Shown: positions 23,431-36,326, numbered from the stretch's first letter. The stretch is DNA of 64,000 nt from Cenococcum geophilum 1.58 (GCA_001692895.1 KV748190.1:2133645-2197644); one strand, 5' to 3'. Program-made: numbers and translations. The notes: generated by a model not told the origin, from the letters alone.

Positions 23431-26400
23431 CTTTTAATTTGCACTCCTTACTAGCTTAACCTCTATCTATTAGGTTTTCCTAGTTTAATTCACTTTTACC
23501 TAGCCTTGCCCTCTTTAGATTAGGTGCCTAATCTACATTACCCCTTCCCTTATTAATTTCAACCTCCTTATAACGTTCTCGCTTACGCTTCTCTCTTATT
23601 CCTAGAGTAGAGAGTATAGGCGCTAGTAGCGGTAATTGTGTATTATTAGGTATAGGCTCTTATAATTACGTGTACTAACTAATAGATACAGGCACCGATA
23701 ATAATTGGCCTGGACTAGTAGCTATAGTCACGTCTAGATAAATAGGCCCTAATAATACTTATATACTAGGCGTAAATTCCTATAATTATATAAGCTAACT
23801 GGTAGATGCAGGCCCTAATAACAACAACAATAGATTAGGATTAGTAGGTGACGTAATTAGGGGTGCTGTAGCTTATAGTTAGTCTAAAGTAGGCGCTAAT
23901 AATGATAATTATATATTAGTAGGCGTAGGTTCCTGCGTATGCGGACTAGTAAATTTAGGTTTTAATAATAACGAAACTGGATCAGTAGGTGTAAATGGTG
24001 ATAATATATCTAGAGGTGTAGATGCTAGTAGTAATAGGTTTAGATAAGTAGGCGCTTTCTTTATACTACTAACTGTGCTTAGCTCTATACCTTTATTATA
24101 TTCTTCTTTAGGTAAGGGACGGTATAGTTAGTGATTACCCGGTTAGATATTTTATCTACTATTTAACCCTTTAAGTTCTATTTTTCTCGCTCTTTCTACA
24201 GTTAGCAGTTTCTTTATATTATTATATTCTGCTCTTTTTACTTATAACTGTGCCTATACTGCACTAGATATAGCGTTAAACTCTTCTTTTAGAGTCGCAT
24301 TCTCCTTATTGGTCTTTTGCTGTTCTACTCTTAAGTCCTTTACCTACTTTTCTAGTTCTTATTGTTTTAAGATAAGGTTATCTCGTTCTAATTGTTTATT
24401 CTTTAACTGTTCGGACACTAAATCATAGCTAGACTATAATTACTCGTATCTTAATTCTTCCTAAGCTTTACTCTTAGGCTTGTTTAAAGCTGCTATATCT
24501 TTTTCTTATATTTCTAGCTTTAACTAAGATAACTTATTTTATAGATTGGTAAGCTATTTCTTTAAATTCTTATTTTCTTCCTAAGTCTTTAAATAAATTG
24601 TATCTGCTTTCTTTGCTAAGTTTTCCTAATCTTATAGCTTACTTTTAAGATTATCTCGCTCTATTTAGATATTTTTTAACTCCTAAGCTTTGATTTTAGA
24701 GGCATTTAAAGTTGCTGTGTCTTTTCCTTATATTTCTAGCTTTAACTAAGACAACTTACTTTATAGAGTAGTCAGCTGCTTTTTTAAATTCTTATTTTCT
24801 TTCTAGGTCTTTAAATAAATTGCTTTCTCTACCAGGTTTTCCTAATCCTATAGCTTACTTTTGAGATTATCTCGCTCTATTTGGATATTGTTTAACTTTT
24901 AGGCTTTAATCTTAGAGGTATTTAAAGCTATTATATCTTTTTCTTGTATTTCTAGCTTTAACTAAGACAACTCATTCTGTAGAGTAGTTAGCTATTTCTT
25001 TAAATTCTTATTTTCTTCCTTTGCCTGGCTTTTATAACCTTATAGTTTACTTTTAAGATCATCTTACTCCGTCTGGATATTGTTTAACTCCTTAGATTCT
25101 ATATTAAATCTAGATTGTATTTAATTGGTAAGCTACTATTATACTTAAGATAATTAATCCCGTAGACTATTTCCTTATTCTATTAATTTATTCCTCTCCT
25201 TATTAAACTTATCCTATTAGATAGAGAGTTTTCCTCTTTCTTGACTTAAAACTTCCTTAGCTTAGATATTTAAATTGTAGTTCTGCGCTTATAGACTAGA
25301 AATCTCTACCTTTACCTTAACTTGCTTATTCTAGAGATTTAAAATCTTAGCTTAAAATCTTAAGTAATTAGCTATTAATTACTAAAGCTAGTTATATAGT
25401 ATACTACACTTATATTCTAATACCTGCAAGCAATTATTGTCCTCTCGCAGATTAGAATTCTCTTTTTGTATAAGCAGCTTTGCCTATATAGTATCTTTAA
25501 GCTTACTATTTAAGTTTCTAATTTCTTATACAATTGCGTCCTACTTTATTCTAGCAGCGGCTAGATCTACTTTAATTTCACTTAGCGTAGTAATTTTACT
25601 AAGTTTATATACAGAGCCCGGATTACCTTAATTAATTAGTACTTAAAATAGGTTGGTTAAATTATCGGATATAGTCTACTCTAGTTTGTAATATTAGCTA
25701 GGAATAGGCCTATTAAAGAATACGAAAATTACGGATTGCCTAATATATAAGGAAGTAATTCCCTTACCGTCACCTTACTTAGGTTCGTACAGCATTTCTA
25801 GGTAAAGAAAAGGACGGTCCGCCGCATAAGTAGAGTTAAAGACTCTCCCGTATCGACGCTGGAGGCTTTTATTAGATTTATCGGATATAAGAGGTAATTG
25901 TATTTCCGAATTAATCTTAACCCTAGCTGGAATAAATCTCTTGCTTAGATAAACGCTGGCTAGTTCCCGAATTTTATTAGAACTATATCCTAGTTTAAGG
26001 GCTAAGACCGCAAAGCTATACTAAACGGCATCATTCGGCTCTTTTGCTACTGGCGTATTCCCGCCTCTATCCTTCTTAAGATAGTCTTTAATTATCTTAA
26101 AATAATATCGCATAGCAAAGAGCCACAGTATAAAGTTTCTAAATTGGACTTAGTCGGTAATACTTCCCTATATTAATGATAGTTTAGTCTCTAATCGCTA
26201 CAGCCGAAATAGCCCTTTAGGTTAATTGGTATGAGAGAAATAGTTATATAGGGCGCTGTTAATTATACCCTTAAAACTCCTTTTAAGGAGCCCCTTTATT
26301 GCCTTAACAGAGGGTCCTAAAAATTTAATATTTTTAAAGAAAGTATATAATGTTGGTATAAGACCTTAAATGGTTATTAAGTTCTTCTAGATACCTTCTC

Positions 26401-27420
26401 TTAATTCTCTGTTAGTAATGGCTTTAAAAAGCATACCTTCCTTAAATAAACCTCTTAGATATAACCTATCGCGAGATACGCTAGGGGCACGTAATTTTAA
26501 TGCCTCTATAGTTTCACCATCTATTAACTTTATTAATTTTTCGTCTTCCCTAACAATACCCTTCTAAGTATTTAAAATTTTGTCTAGATAAAATAATACT
26601 CTTTAAGAGGTAATTAATAGAGGTCTAATAATGGATTAAATTTTATTACCTTATTGTATCTTAATGCTAATATATAGTAGAGTATGCTAATCTAGTTTCC
26701 CGTAAAGAGACTAGGAATAGCTTATAGTAAAGCCTTAAAGGCTTTTCCTATATCGTGCTTTATAAATAGCTTAAGGTCGCGTATCTTATTTAATGTTAGC
26801 TGTAACTACCACCTTTATTCTATAAACTTGTCTCTCCCTATTCCTTATCTCTTAAAATAGCATATTATCTTATATATGTCACTATCCGAATGTCTAATAG
26901 AACCTAAGTATTCCTTAACTAAAGCACTCCTTAATTCCGGTCCGCCATCTAGGTGTAACTTCACATTCCACTATCTATTAAAGGCGGGAAGAACTTTTTT
27001 ATATACTTTGATTCGGCTATAGCTATAAATATACCAAAGCTAGAAGTTTTGAGGTAGCTTTAGTTCTAGGGGCTCTCTAGGGTATTTTACCAGTTCCTTA
27101 GTAGATAACTTTAGGCTATTAAGGATAAACGTAAGAATGTCCTAATTTACAATAGCAGATATATAGTGAAGAGGTTATAAACGAAAACAGCCTCCTGTCT
27201 TAAAATCGTGCGCTAGAATGTCTATAGCTTCCTTTTCTTCTTTCTTGCCCCTTAGATATGGAGGGTTATGGTTACTGCTTTTATCACTACAATTAAATTA
27301 AAGATGCTCCACTCGGACGCGTATTATCCCTCAAAAATTAGCGCTTAAGTCTTTAAATATCTTCTTGTCTTCCTTAATCGCCTACATTTAGTCTTAATCT
27401 AAAGTTTCTTATTATTGTTA
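23430..27420 (-). pseudogene. DUF3723 protein relic with coiled-coil and Pro-rich tail (copy 1)
   Basis: DUF3723 is a fungal domain of unknown function. The minus strand gives, in order: CHYISAIVN-like start and DILTFILNSLKLSTKEL near 27150; AFNR-WNVKLHLDGGPELR near 26940-26990; EYLGSIRHSDSDIYKIICYF; AIPSLFTG-QISILYYILAL near 26700; and YTFFKNIKFLGPSVKAIKG near 26300-26360. Next come LYAMRHYF-like LFAMRYYFKIIKDYL near 26100 and IRELASVYLSKRFIPARVKI. A long coiled coil then runs 25650-24180. A Pro-rich repetitive tail follows, with TPTDPVSLLLKPKFTSP near 23970, and a basic KREKRKRERYKEVE-like end near 23590. Length is about 1,300 codons, matching copy 2 at 52.2 kb domain by domain. Stops occur throughout. 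DUF3723 genes are a known Starship accessory family. Confidence 0.72.
24489..25120 (-). repeat. in-frame triplicated coiled-coil module
   Basis: Three tandem units start at about 24489, 24711 and 24927, with periods of 222 and 216 bp (74 and 72 codons). Each encodes, on the minus strand, a module with EENKNLKKQLTNLQNKL and KLSQLKLEIQEKDIAAL when TAA/TAG are read as Gln. Unit lengths divisible by three show that the expansion happened while the gene was still coding. Confidence 0.75.
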
Positions 27421-27721
27421 TTAGGGCCCAGCTCTAAATAATATTATAACTATATAGGCCTTGCGACTAAAATGTGGACACCTATTAGACTACCAGACCC
27501 TATTTAGGTTGCTTAATAAATATCACCTTTATAGATAGTTTTTGAACAGGCTTAAAAAACAAATTATTAATATAGCGCACTAAATTAGACCTATCTTTAA
27601 AAGCAGTAAAAGAAAATCAGATCCTTAAACCTCCTCCTTTTCGTTCTTCTCCCTAATCTTTACTAACCGCCTACTTTTTGCATATATCCCTAACTCTACT
27701 AAAGAAATCGGCGCTCTACCT

Positions 27722-27988
27722 GGTTAATACCAAAACCACCTAAGTTTATTCGTTTATTTTAATATTTACGTCCTATAAACAGAATCTACCTTCTGCTGAT
27801 TAAGGCTTAATAGATTTATATAGTGTAACGCCAATCTAGCTTAATATAACGCCAATTTTGTTATACTAAGCTAGATTGACGTTATACTATATAAAGCTAT
27901 TAAGCCTTAATTGGTAGAAGGTGGATTCTGTTTATAAAATATAGATGTTAAAATAAACAAACTAACTAAGGTGGTTTTTGTATTAACC
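27722..27988. mobile_element. foldback element, 267 bp, arms of about 120 bp
   Basis: Nearly the entire element is an inverted repeat: GGTTAATACCAAAACCACC at the left end and its inverse GGTGGTTTTTGTATTAACC at the right. The shared inner blocks include GATTAAGGCTTAATAG and CAATCTAGCTTA. Only a short centre is unpaired. It is a non-autonomous palindromic MITE lying just upstream of the DUF3723 relic. Confidence 0.7.
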
Positions 27989-27989
27989 C

Positions 27990-29395
27990 CTTTAAGATAT
28001 CCTATAAGGGTTTCCTATAGTCGCTAGGCGGCTCGTAATATCTACCTACTAGTTAATAGCCTTACCCATCCAAATACTACTAAGGTAGAGCGTCTAGAAA
28101 TAGTTAGGGGGTTTAACGGCTTGCTACTTGCAGGAGGAAAAAGTAGAGTAGGGGATTGGCTTTATAGAAGCCATATTTAAGTAAAAGAAAGGATATTAGG
28201 GCGATGTAATGAATAAGATAGTACTTAATAGATGGAGTTATTATTTTATAGAGAATCTCCAGTTGCCAATTATTAGTTATTGATGCTGCTAAAGAGCTGG
28301 TAGCTGTATTTAATTATATATCTAGATTGGTTCCTTAATATATTAAACTAGTCTTTCCAGTTAATATTTACGCAAAGCCACCGCGGAGACTAATTAATCT
28401 GTTAATTTGCGATATCTCTTACTACACTAGTAAAGTGTTGTTACTTTATACTTCGCAGGCCACAGCGCGCATATAAGGCAGCGCTATGTCCGCAGCTAAT
28501 TTTATAGAAAAAAGGGCCACTTTTAACCTCGCGTGAGTCGATATCGGCATACCACAAAATTTCACTTAATTAGGGCTCAGATAGTGAGTCCCTTATTTAT
28601 CGTGGTAGGTCTATTTTTTAGTAGCTGGAATTTAGATAGTAGGTTCGTTTCTTAACTGCTAGCAGACCAACACCTTTACAAAGCAATAACCTAAGTAGTT
28701 AAGTAAAAAAATTAATCTAGAATGTGGATAGTCACTAATAATCCGATTAAAAGTCTATTTTATTAAGTTAATCGCGACTTTAAGAAAAACCTACTCGGTT
28801 ATTTAAACATATTTAATATTCTTTTACTACTTTACGCTACTGGAGTAACACTTAGCAAGGCATAATATACTAAGTATATATAAGTAATCCGTTTCATTTT
28901 CCTAGATAATTAGTAGTGTAAGAGAATAAAGGCTATTAGCTATATACCTATCCTTATAGGTAAGGACCTACAGCTTATATAAAGAGCGGTTACGGACCTA
29001 TTATTCTATTAATACTTAATTCTAAGAAGGTTAACTATTTTCTGCGTTATTGCCTCTAAACTAATTATTCCCCCCCTCCCTAAATGCATGCATATGTCTC
29101 CATTCCATTTTCGAAAATTTAAGATTAACCCTTTTATATACGTCCCTATATTAGAAGGCTAGAAGGTTTCCTACGGTAAAAGAAAAAACTACACTAACTG
29201 TTAAGAGTATATATAGACATCTATGGATGTTTAAGAACAAAGTAGTTAAGTTTATATCCTTATTAAGACTATATTCTGCCTGGGATAGAATATAGTAATA
29301 CTAGCGTAAATAATAGAGAACTATATAAGGATGACTATAGCGTTAGAGGAAATTAATAGGGTTAAGCTAATTAGTAAACCCGTAGGGTTGCTGCC
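27990..29395. other. no recognisable gene
   Basis: TpA-rich sequence with stops in every frame. No repeat shared with other parts of the window was noticed. Confidence 0.3.
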
Positions 29396-29399
29396 ATAC

Positions 29400-30200
29400 A
29401 TTGTAATAATGAGTAGTAACTAGATGGTTGCTACCGCTAAGAGGCGGCAGGCTTTAGCTGCGAAGATGAGAAGCATTAGTGAGGGCAAAGTAATATTTAA
29501 GATTCCTTTTAAATTGGAGTCTGGCAATGACGTAAAAGCTATAATAAAAGATAGATAGCTATAGGTAATGTTTTAAATTAAATTACTAAAGATATAAATC
29601 ATTTTTACTAGTTTTAATAAAAAACAGATATTTTTATAGACAGTGCTAGCTAAGTCAAGTATATTTAAAGTCTATATAAGATACACGGCCTATATAATGT
29701 CTAATAAGCTAAGGAAATTAGATTTAAAGAAGTAAGCGTCAAAGCTAGGTTTAGAGAAGTGGACGTTATTAAATAGTAAGACGTTAAGGACGCCTGTGGT
29801 GGATAAGTGGTATTACTAATAAGGCACTAATAGCTGCTAACGACCGCTTTAAAGTTGTTACTAGTTTGTAAGTTGCTAGGGTACTAAATCTTTTAGTTAC
29901 CCTCTAAACTATCCTAGGTAACGCTATATTTTTTGTCGCTAAGGTTAAGTAGTTAGTTACCGTAGTTAACTAAATTCTAATAAGTAAGAGGCTTATGTAT
30001 AGAAGCGATAATATAGGTTAAGATCTAGGGCATAAGAAGCGACGCTAAAAAGAAGCGGTTAGTTAAATTCTTAGTAGAAAAAGAGAAAAAAGAGAGATGC
30101 TATAGGGTTTTAACTTATCTATATTATTTACTATAGCGTATTAAAAGGGGGAAGTTACCGATATAGAATAATCTACCTAGTTTTGTCCTTTATAGAAATA
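29400..30200 (+). pseudogene. possible coding relic, unrecognised
   Basis: The plus strand near 29410-29520 is open for a short run (MVATAKRRQALAAKMRSIS, then EGKVIFKIPFKLESGNDVKA). A later stretch near 29830-30060 reads DRFKVVTSLQVARVLNLL and GHKKRRQKEAVSQILSRKR. The two are in different frames. I considered a tyrosine recombinase of the DUF3435 type but saw none of its conserved blocks. Product unknown, and coding status only tentative. The following 30200-30908 holds nothing I can assign. Confidence 0.25.
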
Positions 30201-30913
30201 TATCTACTAAAGTAAGTCTAGTAATTAGATCGTAAACTTCTATACTAATATTCGGAGTGCATTAATTGCTAGTTACGCGATGTTCTTAAATACTAGTAAC
30301 CGAGATGGTGGGGTTAGTAGCGGCTATAATACCTACTAGGATAGATAATAAGACCTAGAACAGAGGACTAAAGGGACGTATAGTTAACAGATTTAAGGTT
30401 CTAACGTGTTATTAAGAGGTATCTTAAGAATTTATAGGAGCTAGGCGTCTTAAAAGGTGTCGTTTCTTAGAGTAGCTGAGTTATATAATTAAGACACCCT
30501 TATTAATCCGCAAAGTATAAGCTAATTAGCGGGACGCTTTTAAGGACCTAGGGACAGTATTTCCTGGGGACTAAAACTATACCTTTTTTTTTTATACTCC
30601 TCTATCCCGTCTACCTTTAACTAATTATATATTTTAACCTTATTTTAAAAGTGGGCGCATTACTCTTATTAATTAGTTTTTGCGTAACGAGCTTACTTGC
30701 TTTACTCTCCTGGCTTAGAACGCTGGCTTGGCTAGGTAATAACTTACTTAATATAGTAAAGACAAGGTTGTGATTAAGCTAGTAACCCCTGCCAGACCGT
30801 AGCAGAAGACGGCTAGGGTACTGTCTAACTTCCGCTCTATCTCAGAACTTTTGTTCATAAAGTAGCAGTGTAAAGTTATTTCCGGCGGCTGCAGCAATAC
30901 TAATATAATGCTC

Positions 30914-31115
30914 TGACGATGGTACTGGAGGAGTCCTCCATATGCGTTTCCTGCTTATATAAGCAGAGTCCCTTCTTGTTCGGTCTCCGTAGCAACTACT
31001 TTAGTATCCGTAGTAGTTACCCCGGACCCCGTAGATATAGACCTATATTAAGGCCTATATTCCTCGTAGTTAGATTCCATAGATTTATTTATTTATCCTC
31101 AGATCTAGTTCATTA
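30914..31115 (+). repeat. left LTR of the copia element
   Basis: 202 bp, starts TGACGATGG and ends ATTA (the usual CA end is worn to TA). Partner at 36327-36528. Confidence 0.92.
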
Positions 31116-31131
31116 GGTTATGAGCACTCGT
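31116..31131 (+). promoter_or_regulatory. primer-binding site, initiator-Met tRNA half-molecule type
   Basis: GGTTATGAGCACTCG follows the LTR directly. It resembles the copia-type site that pairs with the anticodon-stem region (CUCAUAACC) of initiator tRNA-Met rather than the tRNA 3' end. The assignment is from family knowledge. Confidence 0.65.
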
Positions 31132-31299
31132 TGCTACTAAGCTGCGACGTTAGAAGATTGACACCTTACTATAGGTTGCATTAAGGGTTACCACACCCGT
31201 GCTAGGTCATTCCTTACTGCTCTGCATTATTTCTTATTATCAAATCTACGCGTTAAGTTCGTGTATTTACGCATTAAATCCTTTTATTTACGCGTCACT

Positions 31300-34200
31300 A
31301 TGGGTAAAGATTATCTAGGCATTTAACGCCTTAAGAAAGACGGCTCAAATTGGCCCCAATATTGGACGCAGCTTAGCACGTACCTACGTAGTAAGGGCCT
31401 TTTGTATATTATTTAGGAAGATGCGGGCCTACCCCTCTACCCAAAGCTTTAGGAAGAGAAGCCTATAATATCTATTAATTGAGTACCAAAGGACGCCGAT
31501 AAGGAGGAGCGAGATAAGATCCTTAAGAGGTCTTAAATTATTGTAGATACTAATGATTTAATTCGCTTAGCTAATAAGGCACTCTTCTATAAGTACGATA
31601 AGGAGTTTAAACAGTATAGTAAGGAAGACGGCAAAGTCTGTTTAGTTATCCTTAGTATAATTAATAATGAGATCCTTACTGCCTTGGAATATAAGTAGAC
31701 GGTGAAGGACTATATTAATTACCTTAAGCAGACGTTTAAGGCCTATGGCTTAATCTATAAGGCTAATGTATAAAAGACTTTTATTAAGCTCCATTTTTAA
31801 TTAGACTAAGCAGTTACTACTTTCTTAAGCCGTTACTAAGAAGCGGTTTAAGGAGTTAAGTAGGTAAAGCTTGCCCTAAATAATAAGATTATTAACTATT
31901 AATTTATTAACGCCGTTGACGAATACTTCCCTATATGGGCTTAAATCTAATGTAATAAGATTCGCAACGGCTATATAATTACACTGGTCTAATTAATCGC
32001 TAACCTTACTAACGAGGCTTGGTAAAAGGACTTACTTAAGAGCTTTGCCTTAGTTAATAAGCCACCAGGTAACTCCGGTCAAGGACGCGGCAATAGCTAT
32101 AGTCGCGGCAATAGTTAAGGCAGAGGTGGGGGAGCTAGCCATAGTGCCTTATTAGGCAATTAAGGCTCTGCTAAGGATGCTTTAAATAAGTGTAGATGGT
32201 GCAAGCTAGGTCATCTAGGTGGCGAGGACGATTGCTAGATAAAGCACCCCTATTTAAGGCCCGAATAGTAGAGACCTGGAGAGAGACAACCGCGCTTAGG
32301 TAATGGAGTAGCCTTAATGACTACTAATAAGGCCTCTAAGGGGACATCTAATCGCCCCTCTTAAGCTACCAATTCGGCAACTAGAGGGATCTTTACTACG
32401 TAGGCTATTGGGCCAGTAGCTATAGCTTTAGGAACGAATATTAAGGACTCCTAAATAGCCGATAGTTGCTTAAATATTCACATAGGCAACAATATTAGGA
32501 AGTTCGTGTAGTATAAGGAAATTAAACCTCTCTAAATCTAGACAGGAGGAGGCCTAATAAAGGCTATTGGCGTTAGATTAGTTAAGCTTATAATTGCCCG
32601 AACTGACTACTTAGCCTATATAATTATATTTACTGAAGTGTATTACTGTCCTAACTTCTTTATAAATGTTGTCTCGCTTAATATTCTATAGGGGAAGGGC
32701 GCGTTCTTTAACAGTCTCTATAATACGATTAACTTCGTTAAAGACTGGGCGGAAATAGCCTACGTCCTATGCGTTAACGGACTTAATATATTTATACTAG
32801 TAGACAACCCTACAGAGGTTTCTTTCGCAATGGCTCTGGCTACCGCACAATCGCGCCTCTATAAGAAAGGCGTGCTTGTTAAAGCTACTATGGAGACTTA
32901 GTATAAGAGACTATAACATCTTCCTCCTGACTAGATACGTCAACTGGCCAGAAGTATGAAGGGGATTGTGGTTACTAAGGATAAGCTATTTTACTACAAG
33001 GACTGTTACTTTGGAAAGGCTAAGAAGTAAATATTAAGACGCCTATAACAACGCAGCAATCGCATATTTGAAAAGGTGCACGTCAATATAGTTGGGCCAT
33101 TAAAACACGAAGGTCTCTACGGTAAAAAGTACTGGGTACTATTTACTGATGACCGAATACGCTTTAGATGGATCTACTGTATATTAAATAGAGGCTCCAC
33201 GGCCTCTACCTTAAAGCAGTTTGTCCGTATGATTAAGACTTAAACAGGGATAACGATTGGCTGCTTCTAATTGGATGGAGCTGCTAAGTAATTTAGTAAG
33301 GATATAACCAATTTCTTTAAGAACGAAGGCATAGTCACTAAGGCCTCTACCCTATACACTGCACACCAAAATAGAATAGCAGAGAAGGCTAACTACCTAG
33401 TTGAAGAAAGGGTTAGGGTGATGTTGATTAAGACTTAATTGCCACTAAAGCTCTAGCCTGAAGTCGCCAAGGCAGCTGTACACGGGCTTAATATATTGCC
33501 TATATTAGTTAATAAGGACAAAGCTCCGCCCGCTTAAGCAATGGCCCTTGCCCTAGGGGACACTGATTCTACAATTACGTACGCTAACTGGAAGATCTAT
33601 AGCTGTCCCGCCTATGTCCATATTAATAAAAAAGACCCTTAGCGGCAGTGGGGTAATAAGTTCGTTGTAAGAGCTTAGAAAGGACGATTGGTTGGCTATG
33701 AAGGTTTACATATATATTGCGTCTATCTACCTTATAAGAACAGGGTCGTTCGATTAAGTAGCGTTACCTTTGACGAATTAGGAACCTTTCTTACTACACC
33801 GATTAGTGAGGAAGAAGGTGGCGACGGTGATATCTGCTGGGTACTACTTAAGGAACTTCCTACCAACGACACTGCACTAGAGGTCTCTTAGTTACTGCGG
33901 GGAGAAGGCGAGGTCTCTCGGTCACCGCAGGAAGGAACTGAGGCTGCTCGGTCACTGCAGGAGGCAGACGAGGTCTCTCGGGCCTCGCAGTCGGGGGGTG
34001 ACTCTCAGTCGGGGGGTGCCTCTGGCGATCACGATATCGCACCGCAGCCCAATCGACCTCCCCTCACTGACGACGAATAGGCAGGCCTTAACTAGCAAGA
34101 GCTTCCTAATCTAGGAGGACACCTCTATTAGGAAGGGACTCCCCCAAGGGATATCTACTAGGAGGATCTGGAGCAGATTCTGCCTGAGTACTTAGATAAC

Positions 34201-36160
34201 GAACCTGAACCTATAGCGAACACTTGTATACGGTTAAAGCCACGGCTTAACTATAGCGTACTCTATAGAACCGGAAGGAAGGAGCCGGCCATAAAGGCCA
34301 CCTACCTTACCCTGTCCTTCGCCTATATATTCGCAAGTGCTCTATTACAGCCTTAGTGGATAAGAATAACTAAAGGACTACCTCCGGAACCTCGCAACTG
34401 GAAGGAAGCCGTGAATTTAATATTTAAGAAGGAGTAGAAGGCTGCGGTAGATAAGGAATGGGAGTCTTAAATGGTGAATATCTTATTTAAGATCATTAAA
34501 CTTCCATCTAGAGCTAAGGCTCTACCTATTAAATAGGTCTTTATATACAAATTTAATAAAAACAACGTCCTATTTAGATGGAAAGCACGGCTAGTATTAC
34601 GCGGTAATAAGTAGCGCCTAGGAATTGACTATGGCGACATATTCGCAAGCGTTATTTAACCTAGTACATTTAAGCTACTAATGGCCCTGGTTGCCGCATA
34701 CGATCTAAAGTGCGAGCACTTAGACGTAATTATGGCCTTCCTTAATGGGAAGCTTAACCGCAAGAATATCTATATTCAGCTGCCAGAAGGATACCGTTAG
34801 TATTAAAAGGACGGCGTTGCTCTTATAGGCCTACTGCTTAAGGCTCTCTACGGTCTTAAGCAGGCCCTATATCTTTGGTATGAGGAGCTTAAGAGCTTCC
34901 TTATTACCCTCAAATACATACCAATTCCAGCTGACCCATGCGTCTTCGTCAGTCAGCAAAGCGGCTAAATTATTATTATCTACGTTAATAATCTTATCTT
35001 AATTAGACAAGATATACGGACAATTGAACTCCTTAAAGAGGCACTTAGGAACAAGTATAAAGTAAAAGACTTAGGCCTAATTGCGTACTACCTAGGTATT
35101 TGAATTATAAGGAACCGCTAGGCGCGATTAATTCGACTAGTACAGGACGCCTATATTAGGAAGATCCTATATACATTCTATATAGAAGACTGCGCACCGG
35201 CCTCTACACTAATCCACCCATCTGCGGTAGACTTTAAGCCATGCGAGCTTGAGGATCAAGCTCCGCTAGAGCTGGTAAAACGGTACTAATCGCTGATAGG
35301 CTCTCTATTGTATCTATGTAATTAGACTCAGCCCGATATAGCCTGGGCTGTAGGGAAGCTCTATTAGTTCCTATATAACCCTACCGAACTACATATAGAC
35401 GCCGCGATGTAGATACTCGCCTATTATATAGGGACAATCGACTTAGGTATAGAGTTCGGCTTACCCTAAGGGCAGCAGCCACCTCCGAAAGCCTTTGCCA
35501 AGGCGTTAGCTACGGACTATACTACCCCTAATTGCAATAGGGAGTATAGCGGAAGCGTACTAGGTGATATACCTGACCTATAACTACACGGCTATAGCGA
35601 TGCAGCGTTTGTAGATGCGGTTGACAGGAAGTTAACTTTTAGCTATATCTACAAGCTAGCGGGTGGCCTAGTTTTATACAAGTTAAGCAAGCAGTCAATT
35701 CTTATAACCTCTACTATAGAGGCTGAGTATGTAGCAATAACGTATGCGGCTAAGGAGGCCTTATGGCTCTGTTAATTGCTTACTGATTTGGGCTACACCA
35801 GAAAGGATCTACTACCGATATATCTATATAGTGACAATTAACCAGCTATAAGCCTTGCTAAAAGCAATAACTACCACGCGCGCACTAAGTACTTTAAGCT
35901 ATACTAGCACTACATTCGTGACAAGGTTCAAAGCGGCGTAATCTACCTATAGCACGTTCCTACGGGCAGTATAGTAGCAGACAGTCTTATAAAGCCACTG
36001 TCGACGACTTAGTTTAGGAACTTCGTTAAGCAGCTAGGCCTTATTTAATGCGACATAGACACTAAACCCAAGTAGGAAATCGTATACAGGTCGGTAAAAC
36101 CTCGGAGGGTACGCCATTTAACGACTCTGACTAATGCTAACGACTTTTAAATGGGGGATG
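31300..36160 (+). pseudogene. copia gag-pol fossil
   Basis: The parts follow the Ty1/copia order. Gag starts near 31300. A CCHC zinc knuckle (C-x2-C-x4-H type, CRWCKLGHLGG) lies at 32191-32235. Protease is at about 32450-32800. The pre-integrase and integrase segment is at 32920-33640, with FEKVHVNIVGPLKHEGLYG and TAHQNRIAEKANYLVEE. A linker rich in short repeats spans 33860-34080. Reverse transcriptase is at 34500-35250 (CEHLDVIMAFLNGKL). RNase H is at 35570-36050 (STIEAEYVAITYAAKEALW). All parts are present and in one order without internal insertions, but the region carries many stops and cannot be active. Integrase-before-reverse-transcriptase order separates it from Ty3/gypsy. Confidence 0.9.
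33895..34060 (+). repeat. short repeats in the pol linker, GC-rich and poorly RIPped
   Basis: Units containing GAGGTCTCTCGG, GGTCACTGCAGGA and CAGTCGGGGGGTG recur. CpA and TpG are still common here, unlike the surroundings. Confidence 0.6.
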
Positions 36161-36315
36161 GGAACAATATAGAGCTCATAACGGGTGATTAATTACAGCT
36201 TAGGGAGAGGTTAAATAGGACCTATAATATACTTGGAGGATTACAAGGTATTTCTTTTATATATAAATAAGTTCAACACTGATTTAGGAAGGGTCTGCTT
36301 CTGTTTTGGTGGAGC

Positions 36316-36326
36316 ACTAGGGGGTG
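36316..36326 (+). other. polypurine-like tract before the right LTR
   Basis: CACTAGGGGGTG lies directly before the right LTR, where plus-strand DNA synthesis is primed in this family. Assigned by position. Confidence 0.5.

Noticed and set aside
25437-25631. 64-codon plus-strand ORF
   Set aside because: Lies antisense to the coiled coil of DUF3723 copy 1 and has no independent support.
24180-25650. CRISPR-like or non-coding satellite array
   Set aside because: Units of 216-222 bp are in frame, encode coiled coil, and have no spacer pattern.
29400-30200. Starship captain (DUF3435 tyrosine recombinase)
   Set aside because: Position and basic composition were tempting, but none of the conserved captain blocks or the R..H-x-x-R..Y pattern could be recognised.
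30919-31116. ORFs at 30919-31116 and 36233-36541
   Set aside because: Both are chance open frames through the two copia LTRs.
33860-34042. Minus-strand Pro/Arg-rich ORF
   Set aside because: Shadow of the repeat-bearing linker of the copia fossil on the opposite strand.
36160-36326. Right LTR starting at the GGGGGATGGGAACAAT tract near 36150
   Set aside because: The sequence before the left LTR does not match it. The repeat starts at TGACGATGG and is flanked by TGCTC on both sides.
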